DNA of 16,098 bases from Bacteroidota bacterium (GTDB lineage: Bacteria > Bacteroidota > Bacteroidia > Chitinophagales > Saprospiraceae). The notes beneath the pieces are model-generated. The model saw only the letters and a program-made list of their open reading frames with translations, searched no databases and was not told the origin of the DNA. Location of the stretch: the NCBI GenBank assembly GCA_008501835.1, contig QQUB01000734.1, forward strand, positions 1 to 16,098. Direction: 5' to 3'. Both the position numbers and the translations under genes were made by a program. This document shows positions 6,876-13,043 of this stretch, one piece after another. Each line of letters begins with the position of its first letter. Position 1 is the first letter of the stretch.

Positions 6876-7346
6876 TTAAACTAGAAGTTTCAAAGCCTCA
6901 TTTTCCTTCTGTCTCATAAAAGATTTTTCCTCCTCGGTTTTATCACCATAACCACATAAATGCAGGACACCATGGATGATGACCCTGTGTAATTCGTCTG
7001 GAAAGGAGGTCTTGAATTTATGGGCATTTTCTTCCACTCTTTCCACACTTATGAAGATATCACTGTGGATAATTGGAGGGTCGCTATAGGGAAAAGTGAT
7101 TATGTCTGTAAGGGTGTCGTGGTTGAGGTATTCCACATTTATTTTGTGCAGGTATTCATCGCTGCAAAGGATGAAATTGATCTGGCGGAGAGATTTTTCT
7201 TCTTTGGAAATAATTGATTTTACCCAATCGGAAATAACCGAAGGTTGATCAAGAATGAAATCTGTATCTTCTGAAAAAAACTGGATAGGTTTGGGGCTGC
7301 TGTCTTCTGTACTTTCGTCAAATTCCGGAAAAAAATCTTCAGACAT
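6876..7346 (-). CDS. ybeY: Endoribonuclease YbeY (rRNA maturation factor)
   Basis: Zinc-dependent endoribonuclease family implicated in 16S rRNA 3' maturation and 70S ribosome quality control, cytoplasmic. The 156-residue product has the family signature in two parts: YLNHDTLTDIITFPYSD, and the metal site HGVLHLCGYGDKTEEE near the C-terminus. Two of the metal-binding histidines are in HGVLH; the canonical third (GYDH) is replaced by GYGDK. A similar substitution occurs, as far as I recall, in Bacteroidota homologues. About 18 acidic N-terminal residues precede the core. The start ATG shares its A with the TAA stop of the upstream RsbW-like gene (TAATG), implying translational coupling. In many Bacteroidota the next gene is mnmG, but here it is not. 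Confidence 0.93.
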   Translation of the reverse strand: MSEDFFPEFDESTEDSSPKPIQFFSEDTDFILDQPSVISDWVKSIISKEEKSLRQINFILCSDEYLHKINVEYLNHDTLTDIITFPYSDPPIIHSDIFISVERVEENAHKFKTSFPDELHRVIIHGVLHLCGYGDKTEEEKSFMRQKENEALKLLV

Positions 7347-7756
7347 TAGCGGATTTTGAATTGCATTTCTACAGTTCTTCCGTTATTGGAGTAGCTCATG
7401 TTGTCTGAAAGTTCACGCATGATTAAAACTCCGCGGCCACCGCATTCTTCAATATTTTCAGCGCAACAAGGATCACTGACATTATTAGGATCAAAACCCC
7501 GGCCCTGATCTGAGACGCTGATAGCAAGTTTATTTTTCAACCTGCGCAATTGTATCTGAACTTTTTTGGATTCGTCTTTTGAATTGCCATGGATGATGGC
7601 ATTATTTACAGCTTCGGTAAGACTAATAAGAATGTTGCCATATTGATTAGGACTTAATTTAAATTCTTCAACGAGTTTTTGTACAAAGCCATCAATCATT
7701 GAAATGTTTCTAGGGTTCGATCTCAATTCAAGGCTTAATAATCCCGCTCTCACCAT
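7346..7756 (-). CDS. RsbW-like ATP-binding (GHKL) regulatory protein
   Basis: A 136-residue stand-alone GHKL ATPase domain of the anti-sigma factor/serine kinase (RsbW/SpoIIAB, HATPase_c_2) type. The Bergerat fold boxes are clear: N-box EAVNNAIIHGN (48-58), G1 box DQGRGFD (83-89) and G2 box GGRGVLI (106-112). There is no phospho-acceptor domain, so it should act on a partner protein, but no sigma factor or anti-anti-sigma gene is adjacent. I chose the ATG at 7754-7756 because it lies just before the conserved SLELRSNP strand. The frame is also open to a TTG at 7784-7786 (ten extra residues), with a stop at 7817-7819. Its stop overlaps the ybeY start by one base. A long leader and a good promoter lie upstream. 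Confidence 0.88.
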   Translation of the reverse strand: MVRAGLLSLELRSNPRNISMIDGFVQKLVEEFKLSPNQYGNILISLTEAVNNAIIHGNSKDESKKVQIQLRRLKNKLAISVSDQGRGFDPNNVSDPCCAENIEECGGRGVLIMRELSDNMSYSNNGRTVEMQFKIR

Positions 7757-7805
7757 GTAATTAGAAGTTTTTGTTTGTAAATTCAAAGCAAATAATGTGC
7801 CAACT

Positions 7806-7888
7806 GAAATAACACGTTAGGGCCGAATATGTTCATGAAGAATATGTGTAGGATTATGGCGTGTGGTTTTGAATACCGTGTTATTTTC
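7806..7888 (-). promoter_or_regulatory. Long-range stem in the leader of the RsbW-like gene
   Basis: GAAATAACACG (7806-7816) pairs with CGTGTTATTTTC (7877-7888) through ten perfect base pairs, enclosing about 60 bases. With the promoter at 7901-7931, both arms would lie in the 5' leader, with the stem closing roughly 40-50 bases before the start codon. This could be a structured regulatory leader. No known riboswitch class is recognised. Confidence 0.35.
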
Positions 7889-7900
7889 ACAACGCGATTA

Positions 7901-7931
7901 CAAATCTAAGGGTTTTTAAACAATAAATCAA
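7901..7931 (-). promoter_or_regulatory. Promoter of the RsbW-like gene / ybeY operon
   Basis: On the minus strand TTG (7929-7931), a 20-base spacer and TAGATTTG (7901-7908) match the Bacteroidota sigma-A pattern TTG-N(17-23)-TAnnTTTG in full. The leader would be about 110-140 bases. The -33 TTG lies inside the left arm of an inverted repeat (7925-7959), which could be an operator. Confidence 0.6.
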
Positions 7932-7959
7932 GGGGCGTAGGTGGTGATGGCCTTGATTT
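7925..7959. repeat. Inverted repeat overlapping the -33 element
   Basis: Perfect 9-bp arms AAATCAAGG (7925-7933) and CCTTGATTT (7951-7959) are separated by 17 bases, a spacing compatible with a dimeric regulator. A second small hairpin, GTGTTTT/AAAACAC (7964-7984), follows immediately. Whether these are protein sites or RNA structures cannot be decided here. Confidence 0.4.
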
Positions 7960-8039
7960 AGGGGTGTTTTCGTTGAAAAAACACTAAGTAAACAGATGAA
8001 ATTAGCTTCATGTTTGTCAAAATGACCTTAAACAGAATT

Positions 8040-8092
8040 TTAAAAAAGTAAAGGGAAATTATCTGGAGCATTTTCCAATATAATTTCCCTTT
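8040..8092 (-). terminator. Intrinsic terminator of the DUF4175 gene
   Basis: Perfect 13-bp arms AAAGGGAAATTAT (8050-8062) and ATAATTTCCCTTT (8080-8092) with a 17-base loop are followed on the minus strand by ACTTTTTTA. It starts about 30 bases after the stop of the DUF4175 gene. The T-tract on the minus strand and its absence on the plus strand give the direction. Confidence 0.75.
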
Positions 8093-8121
8093 ATTAAAGA
8101 TTTGAAGAAAAATATTTAAAA

Positions 8122-11100
8122 TTAATTTCCTTTCATCGAGTTAAAATATTCGTCAACCAACTGCTTGTAATATGGTTTGAGCGATGGAGAAACGGTTTTA
8201 TACAATTCAATTTCAGCTTCCCGCTTTTTAATATATTCCTGAAGTGAAGAAGGCATTTCTCTCTTGAATTGTTCAGCCACCTCAGCTTTACGTTTTTTAT
8301 CGAACTCCCGTTCCCTTTCGGCCTTTTCATGCTGTAACAACCTGGTAAGAATATCCTCCTGGCGCTTCATCATTTCATTAGTAAGTTTCTTGTTTACCAG
8401 GTCCGTTTCAACCTTATTCATTTGATCGATAAGATCCTGTAATTCTTTACTTCCTTTACCTTGTTGTTGTAATTCTTTTTGTTTTTCTCTAAGGGCCTTT
8501 CTCAATGCTGCCTGTTTTGCTGCCATTTGGGCGAATTCCTTACTACCGCCACCCTGGCCTTTTTTCATATTTTCCAGCATCTGTTTCATCTCTTCATTCA
8601 TCTTCTCCTGCCCCTTGCTAATCTTATCTTTAGGCGAACCGCTAGACCCCTGGCCTCCTGGTTTATTACACATTTGTGAACCTGGCATCATGCTGGACAT
8701 TTGCTGTTGCATTTGATTCATAGCTTCACTGAGCATCAACGCAAGATCGTTCAGATTTTTCATGCTACGCTGTTGGTGATCAGTAGCTTTTGGAACCTGT
8801 CTTTCCTCCAGCTCGGAAATACTCTTCTTCATATTTCCCTTGATCTCTCCTACTTTTTCTGTGACGAAGGATTCGATCTGCATAACGCGCTTGCTCAATG
8901 CCTGAAGGCTGTCTTCTACCAGTTTGAAGTCATCCTGTAATTTAAATTGTTCCTGAACAAGTTGAATATATCTTGGCGTATTGATTTCAACAATGCCAAA
9001 ATTATCCATCAGCTCTTCCTGGTCAAAAGACAAGTTTACCAGGTTTTCCAATAGCTGACGAAGCGCTTTCATATCTTCTTCCATTTGCTCCATTTCTCCT
9101 GCTTGCATCTGCATAGCCATAGATTGAGCCATCTCTTTCATTTTTTCAGAAGCGCTTTTCTGTGATTCGGAAGCTTTTTGATTTTCATTTTGCTGAAGTT
9201 GTTCCTGACTTTCATTCATCTGCTGTTCGATGTTCTCCATTTCCTGGTCATGGTCACCAATGTTTTTGGGACTCTCCAGCTCTTCATTTTTCTTTTTAGT
9301 CTCTTCAATCTGCTTTTCAATGTCTTCGAATTTCTCCTGGATTTCTTCTTGTTTCTCCTGGAGCTCTTCCTGGGACATTTCTTCATTTTCAGTTTGCTCA
9401 CTCAGTTCTTCCTGCTCTTCCGCTAATTCTTCCAGGTCTTCAATGGCATCCTGCATTTCTTTTTCAACTTCCAGCTGTTTATAAAGTTCAAGCAGGCGAT
9501 CCAGCTCTTTTTCCATTTCCTCATCATTCATCTCCATTTCTTCCATCATCTCAAGCGCGGAATCTTTTTCGAGTTCCTGCATCAACTCTTCGATCTGCTT
9601 CATGAGCTCTTTCATCTCCTCACTGATCACCTCTTCGAAAAGCTGTTGAAGTTGTTCTTGCTTTTCCATGATGTTCTCATCCGTCTCTGTGAACTCCTCC
9701 TGGTTTTTCATATTCTCCTCAAAAGCTTCTTTAGCTTCCTGGAATTGTTCTTCCAGATCTTTTTGTCTTTCCAGTAATTTTTCCAGTTCCTCTTTACTCT
9801 TCCAGTCGAGCTCTTTTTCCTGCAGGAGTTTTTCCCGCATTTGTTTCATTTCTTCCTGGAGTTTCTTTGATTCCTCAATGGCTTTAGACAAATCATCTTT
9901 GATCTTTTCGTCGTTTTTATCAGCCATGGCCTCAAATTCTTCAACAGTAGGAACTGAATAAACCATCGTTCCCGTGCGGGAAGATTTGCTTCCGTTTACA
10001 CCGTCATTATCATAAACTTCAAAAAAGAAAGTCACTTCATCACCGGGAGCCAGTTCCACATTATTAAGGTCGAAAGTATAGTCGTAACGTACTTTTTTAT
10101 TATCCGGATTTTTTACAGGAATGGTCTGAAGCGGCTCCTCTGAATCGTCTTCATGTTTAATTCTGTAATTAAAACTCAGGCTTGTCAGACCATAATCATC
10201 TGAAGCATCTCCCACAAAGAAGAACAGTTTTTTATCCGTACTGTCCTGGAATTGCTCAACGCTGATCTCCGGGTAGAGGTCAGGAATTACAGAGATGGAA
10301 TAACTGATCGAATCCGAGAGTGGAAGCGATTCGTTGGAAACATATAATTTATAGGATTGATCCTTAAGTACCCTTTTTTTGTGGGAAAAAAGATCGTCAT
10401 CAAAACGCTTGGCATCAAAAGGAGTTTCACCTGAAAAAGCCAACTTGATAGATGAGGTGTTGAGGGCGTTAAATACCCAGTTGATATTGGTACCAGCGGG
10501 CACTACAAGGTCTCCAACGCTATTGAGCTCTTCATCTTTACGTTCAGTGTAAGCCGGATAATCCAACGATACATCAAATCCGGCGATATTAGGCTTCTTG
10601 AGTACATTCAAGGTATAATCTTTGGAGTCAACTCCACTGGAGAATAATTTGAACTCCGTCTCTTTTTGCACATTGCTGAACCGATAACTGAAGGAGTCAA
10701 CGGCAACTTTGGTCATTCGGTACTGATAATTATCTACATTAATAAATACTTCATTCGGAAATTCATCACCTTCAATTTTTACACCCAGCGGATAATCATC
10801 AAATTGAACCACACTGAGATCCTGATCATCAATAACGAAAGAAAAAGGATCCGGCTTTTTGAAGTCCTCATTGTTTTTAATCAGACGATTGGTACTATCC
10901 TTAATAAGGCTAGGGGCTGCGAATAAAATGATCAGCAACAATAAAAGCGGGGGTAATGCATAACGCAGATACTTTCTGTTATGACCAAGATTGATCGCTG
11001 ACTTAAAAGGAACAATTTTTATTTTATCCGATTTTTGATCAATACTGGCCAGTATCAAATCTTTTTGGGTAGAATTACTTTCCGCCTGAACCCTGAGTTG

Positions 11101-11445
11101 AAGGATGTTCAGCAGTTTATCCTTTACATCAGCAAAATGATCACCGATGATGCTTGCGGCCTGTTCGTGAGAAATGACTTTACCGAGGCGGAAGTATTTC
11201 ATCAAGGGAGTGAAAACCCAATATCCCAATGCTCCAACACTGACAAGCAGGAACGAATAAAACAATAGTTTTCTCACTCCGGAATCAAAGTAGAAATAAT
11301 TTTCCAGCAAACTGACTCCCAGGAAAAGCAATAATATTAACCCTACACTGTAAAGACTGCCCCTAATTAATCGGTTGAGGTAGAACTTACGAATGAAAGA
11401 GTCCAGTTTTTCTATAAGCAGCGTATAATTATCCTTAACGTTCAT
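8122..11445 (-). CDS. DUF4175 family membrane-anchored coiled-coil protein
   Basis: A 1107-residue protein of unknown function, widespread in Bacteroidota. Hydrophobic segments at about 30-47, 59-80 and 162-180 anchor it in the inner membrane. Residues about 190-500 form a predicted extracytoplasmic beta-rich part ending in a segment like DEVTFFFEVYDNDGVNGS. From about 505 to 850 it is a very long, Glu/Lys/Gln/Met-rich coiled coil. A Gly/Ser/Gln linker (PGGQGSSGSPKD) precedes another helical tail with KELQQQGKGSKEL and a basic, conserved-looking end (SPSLKPYYKQLVDEYF). The ATG at 11443-11445 is the first in frame. The gene lies upstream of the RsbW-like gene/ybeY pair but is separated from it by a terminator and a promoter. 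A role in envelope mechanics or a moxR/batA-type membrane assembly has been guessed for similar proteins but is unproven. Confidence 0.9.
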   Translation of the reverse strand: MNVKDNYTLLIEKLDSFIRKFYLNRLIRGSLYSVGLILLLFLGVSLLENYFYFDSGVRKLLFYSFLLVSVGALGYWVFTPLMKYFRLGKVISHEQAASIIGDHFADVKDKLLNILQLRVQAESNSTQKDLILASIDQKSDKIKIVPFKSAINLGHNRKYLRYALPPLLLLLIILFAAPSLIKDSTNRLIKNNEDFKKPDPFSFVIDDQDLSVVQFDDYPLGVKIEGDEFPNEVFINVDNYQYRMTKVAVDSFSYRFSNVQKETEFKLFSSGVDSKDYTLNVLKKPNIAGFDVSLDYPAYTERKDEELNSVGDLVVPAGTNINWVFNALNTSSIKLAFSGETPFDAKRFDDDLFSHKKRVLKDQSYKLYVSNESLPLSDSISYSISVIPDLYPEISVEQFQDSTDKKLFFFVGDASDDYGLTSLSFNYRIKHEDDSEEPLQTIPVKNPDNKKVRYDYTFDLNNVELAPGDEVTFFFEVYDNDGVNGSKSSRTGTMVYSVPTVEEFEAMADKNDEKIKDDLSKAIEESKKLQEEMKQMREKLLQEKELDWKSKEELEKLLERQKDLEEQFQEAKEAFEENMKNQEEFTETDENIMEKQEQLQQLFEEVISEEMKELMKQIEELMQELEKDSALEMMEEMEMNDEEMEKELDRLLELYKQLEVEKEMQDAIEDLEELAEEQEELSEQTENEEMSQEELQEKQEEIQEKFEDIEKQIEETKKKNEELESPKNIGDHDQEMENIEQQMNESQEQLQQNENQKASESQKSASEKMKEMAQSMAMQMQAGEMEQMEEDMKALRQLLENLVNLSFDQEELMDNFGIVEINTPRYIQLVQEQFKLQDDFKLVEDSLQALSKRVMQIESFVTEKVGEIKGNMKKSISELEERQVPKATDHQQRSMKNLNDLALMLSEAMNQMQQQMSSMMPGSQMCNKPGGQGSSGSPKDKISKGQEKMNEEMKQMLENMKKGQGGGSKEFAQMAAKQAALRKALREKQKELQQQGKGSKELQDLIDQMNKVETDLVNKKLTNEMMKRQEDILTRLLQHEKAEREREFDKKRKAEVAEQFKREMPSSLQEYIKKREAEIELYKTVSPSLKPYYKQLVDEYFNSMKGN

Positions 11446-11449
11446 CTGA

Positions 11450-11498
11450 CAAAAGCTTTTGTAAAAAGACAGCTTTCATGCCTGTCGGATGCATGAAA
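11450..11498 (-). promoter_or_regulatory. Palindrome and small hairpin in the DUF4175 leader
   Basis: CAAAAGCTTTTG (11450-11461) is a 12-bp palindrome only four bases upstream of the start codon, where it could mask translation. TTTCATGC (11474-11481) and GCATGAAA (11491-11498) form a second perfect 8-bp stem with a 9-base loop. Functional relevance is inferred. Confidence 0.35.
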
Positions 11499-11501
11499 CA
11501 C

Positions 11502-11509
11502 CAAAAATA
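11502..11509 (-). promoter_or_regulatory. Candidate -7 element of the DUF4175 gene
   Basis: TATTTTTG on the minus strand fits TAnnTTTG, 57 bases before the ATG. There is no clear TTG at the -33 spacing. With this start site both the hairpin and the palindrome at 11450-11498 would be in the mRNA leader. Confidence 0.4.
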
Positions 11510-11753
11510 CACAGGTTTTAAAATTGAAATGATGAAAGACTGTCAGACTTTTTGACTTTTAGACCACCAGACAGCCTAAAACAGAAAGGAAAAATTCCTC
11601 AAATACAAATGTCTAAAGATCAAAAGGTCCGTCAATTATTTTAACGTGCAATTTATTAAAAAGATTTGTGTGGTGCCAGAATTAAGTGTTTTTTAGCGGA
11701 AACCGGACCATTTTAATGCATGCTTTAGGGAAAATTGTAAAAAAGACCTAAGT

Positions 11754-11768
11754 CATTGATCATCAATG
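11754..11768. promoter_or_regulatory. 15-bp palindrome, possible operator
   Basis: CATTGA-TCA-TCAATG is a perfect inverted repeat about 40 bases upstream of the candidate deoC -7 element and 220 bases before the deoC ATG. The symmetry suggests a dimeric regulator site. No regulator gene is nearby, so this is a weak call. Confidence 0.3.
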
Positions 11769-11808
11769 GAACCAGGGAATTCTTATGAATATGGATTAAA
11801 AGAGAACA

Positions 11809-11816
11809 TAAGTTTG
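11809..11816 (+). promoter_or_regulatory. Candidate -7 element of deoC
   Basis: TAAGTTTG fits TAnnTTTG but lies about 170 bases before the deoC start and lacks a matching -33 TTG. A closer promoter may exist that I cannot recognise. Confidence 0.25.
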
Positions 11817-11988
11817 AGGCAGGGTTGTAGAAAAATGATTGTTATAAATTAGTAACAAAAACTTTACATGAAGCTTAAATTGTAATATATTGCACCCTTA
11901 AGTAAGGAAGTGCTTTTAAAATTTCTTCCAAAACAAGTTATAAATTCCATTCGCTGAAAAAGTGAAATAATACTATACCCTCATTGAT

Positions 11989-12630
11989 ATGAACCTGGCG
12001 AGTTTTGTTGAACATACTATTCTGAAGGCAGATTGCTCAAAGGAAGCCATTGAAAATATTTGCCAAGAGGCACTCGAACACGACATTTATTCTGTCTGTA
12101 TACCTCCATATTGGGTAAGCCAGGCAGCTCAGATCCTCGAAGAAAAATCTCCTAAGTTAGTTACTGTCATTGGTTTTCCAATGGGATACTCAGCTACTGC
12201 AGCCAAGGTAGAAGAAATTAAAAGAGCCATTGATGACGGAGCTGATGAAGTAAACGTGGTGATCAACCTTTCTGCCATAAAAGATGGAAACTGGAATTAT
12301 GTCTATAATGACATTAACAGTGCTACAACAGCCGCTCACTTGAGAGGAAAAATAATCAAAATAATACTTGAGGTGGCCTTGCTTTCAGAAGAAGAAATTA
12401 AAAAGGCCTGTGAAATCTGTCAGGAACTGGATTGTGATTTTATAAAAACCTCCACCGGCTTGAGTGGGGTTGAAACCACACCGGAAAGCATATCCCTGTT
12501 GAAATCCTGCCTTAGTGAAAAAGTAAAAATCCAGGCTTCCGGAGGTGTGAGAACAAAGGAAACCGCACAATTATTAATCGATGCCGGAGCGCATCAGATT
12601 GGAACGTCAACAGGTTTGGCCATTTTGTAA
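11989..12630 (+). CDS. deoC: Deoxyribose-phosphate aldolase
   Basis: Class I aldolase that reversibly cleaves 2-deoxyribose 5-phosphate to glyceraldehyde 3-phosphate and acetaldehyde in deoxynucleoside breakdown; cytoplasmic. The 213 residues fit the short bacterial DeoC class (about 210-225). All catalytic positions are visible: Asp86 in DGADEVNVV, the Schiff-base Lys153 in FIKTSTG and Lys180 in KIQASGGVRT. The C-terminal IGTSTG motif (204-209) that binds the phosphate is present. The ATG at 11989 gives the usual N-terminus, FVEHTILKADCS. It stands alone on the plus strand, with no other nucleoside catabolic genes (deoA, deoD, cdd) in the window, as is common in Bacteroidota. Confidence 0.97.
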   Translation: MNLASFVEHTILKADCSKEAIENICQEALEHDIYSVCIPPYWVSQAAQILEEKSPKLVTVIGFPMGYSATAAKVEEIKRAIDDGADEVNVVINLSAIKDGNWNYVYNDINSATTAAHLRGKIIKIILEVALLSEEEIKKACEICQELDCDFIKTSTGLSGVETTPESISLLKSCLSEKVKIQASGGVRTKETAQLLIDAGAHQIGTSTGLAIL

Positions 12631-12646
12631 AAACCAAACCTGCATT

Positions 12647-12676
12647 GAAAAAAGAATACTCTTCTTAAGAAAAGAG
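12647..12676 (-). terminator. Probable terminator of the 52-residue membrane protein gene
   Basis: On the minus strand CTCTTTTCTTAAGAAGAG (12659-12676) can fold into a seven-pair stem with one G-U pair and a 4-base loop, followed by TATTCTTTTTTC. It begins 15 bases past the stop of the small gene. The stem is AT-rich, so strength is modest. Confidence 0.45.
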
Positions 12677-12690
12677 GTAGGAAAGTAATT

Positions 12691-12849
12691 TTAAATTACA
12701 TCAAAAGCCTTAGCCATATAGGTACCTACAAATGGGAAAGCTACCCAGCACCATTCAGGTTTGAACATCAAAAGTGCAACCAGGGCTACAATGGAAACCA
12801 GGGTGAGAATCCAGTTGAGTCCGACAGCGGAATTGTTACTTGTGCTCAT
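12691..12849 (-). CDS. Small membrane protein, 52 residues
   Basis: An ORF from the ATG at 12847-12849 to a TAA at 12691-12693 encodes a 52-residue protein with a short polar N-terminus (MSTSNNSAVG). Hydrophobic segments lie at about 11-29 (LNWILTLVSIVALVALLMF) and about 33-46 (WCWVAFPFVGTYMA), probably a membrane hairpin. Three things support it as a real gene: a -7 element TAGCTTTG 33 bases upstream, a probable terminator downstream, and a two-segment hydrophobic pattern unlikely by chance. It is divergent from the transglutaminase gene and convergent with deoC. I do not recognise the family; small proteins of this kind are annotated as hypothetical in Bacteroidota. Confidence 0.7.
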   Translation of the reverse strand: MSTSNNSAVGLNWILTLVSIVALVALLMFKPEWCWVAFPFVGTYMAKAFDVI

Positions 12850-12881
12850 TTCGTTCAGATTTTTTGTTTTGTAGAATGACG

Positions 12882-12889
12882 CAAAGCTA
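12882..12889 (-). promoter_or_regulatory. Candidate -7 element of the small membrane protein gene
   Basis: TAGCTTTG on the minus strand matches TAnnTTTG and predicts a leader of about 26 bases. No -33 TTG is evident at the expected spacing. Confidence 0.45.
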
Positions 12890-12973
12890 ATATTTTCAGT
12901 TTAACATTTTAAAACCTCTTCTGATTTTTTTACTGCCATTAATGGATAATATGCTTTTTAGGGATAATTAAAC

Positions 12974-12981
12974 TATTTTTG
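12974..12981 (+). promoter_or_regulatory. Candidate -7 element of the transglutaminase-like gene
   Basis: TATTTTTG matches TAnnTTTG 62 bases upstream of the ATG at 13044, giving a leader of about 55 bases. A -33 TTG is not obvious. It lies back to back with the -7 element at 12882-12889. Confidence 0.45.
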
Positions 12982-13043
12982 TCAGTACCTATCTTATTTT
13001 TAAATCAGCCACAAAACCCAAAATATTGCAAAATTGAATACCG

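Larger units (their letters stand above)
7787..8121. other. Intergenic region with leader, promoter and terminator
   Basis: These 335 bases between the DUF4175 gene and the RsbW-like gene, both on the minus strand, contain no credible ORF. From right to left they hold the DUF4175 terminator (8040-8092), two hairpins (7925-7984), the promoter (7901-7931) and the leader stem (7806-7888). The dense structure is unusual compared with the other gaps. Confidence 0.6.
11446..11988. other. Long divergent intergenic region
   Basis: These 543 bases between the DUF4175 gene (-) and deoC (+) hold no convincing ORF or RNA gene. I see the DUF4175 leader elements at the left, a 15-bp palindrome CATTGATCATCAATG (11754-11768) and a TAAGTTTG -7 match (11809-11816). 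The rest is AT-rich without recognisable structure. Confidence 0.6.

Noticed and set aside
7020..7217. Plus-strand ORF opposite ybeY
   Set aside because: Antisense shadow of a well-supported ybeY frame.
9178..9961. Several plus-strand ORFs rich in Phe, Leu and Ser
   Set aside because: They are antisense shadows of the Glu/Lys-rich coiled coil of the DUF4175 gene, whose codons give Ser/Phe/Leu on the other strand. They have no promoter or homology.
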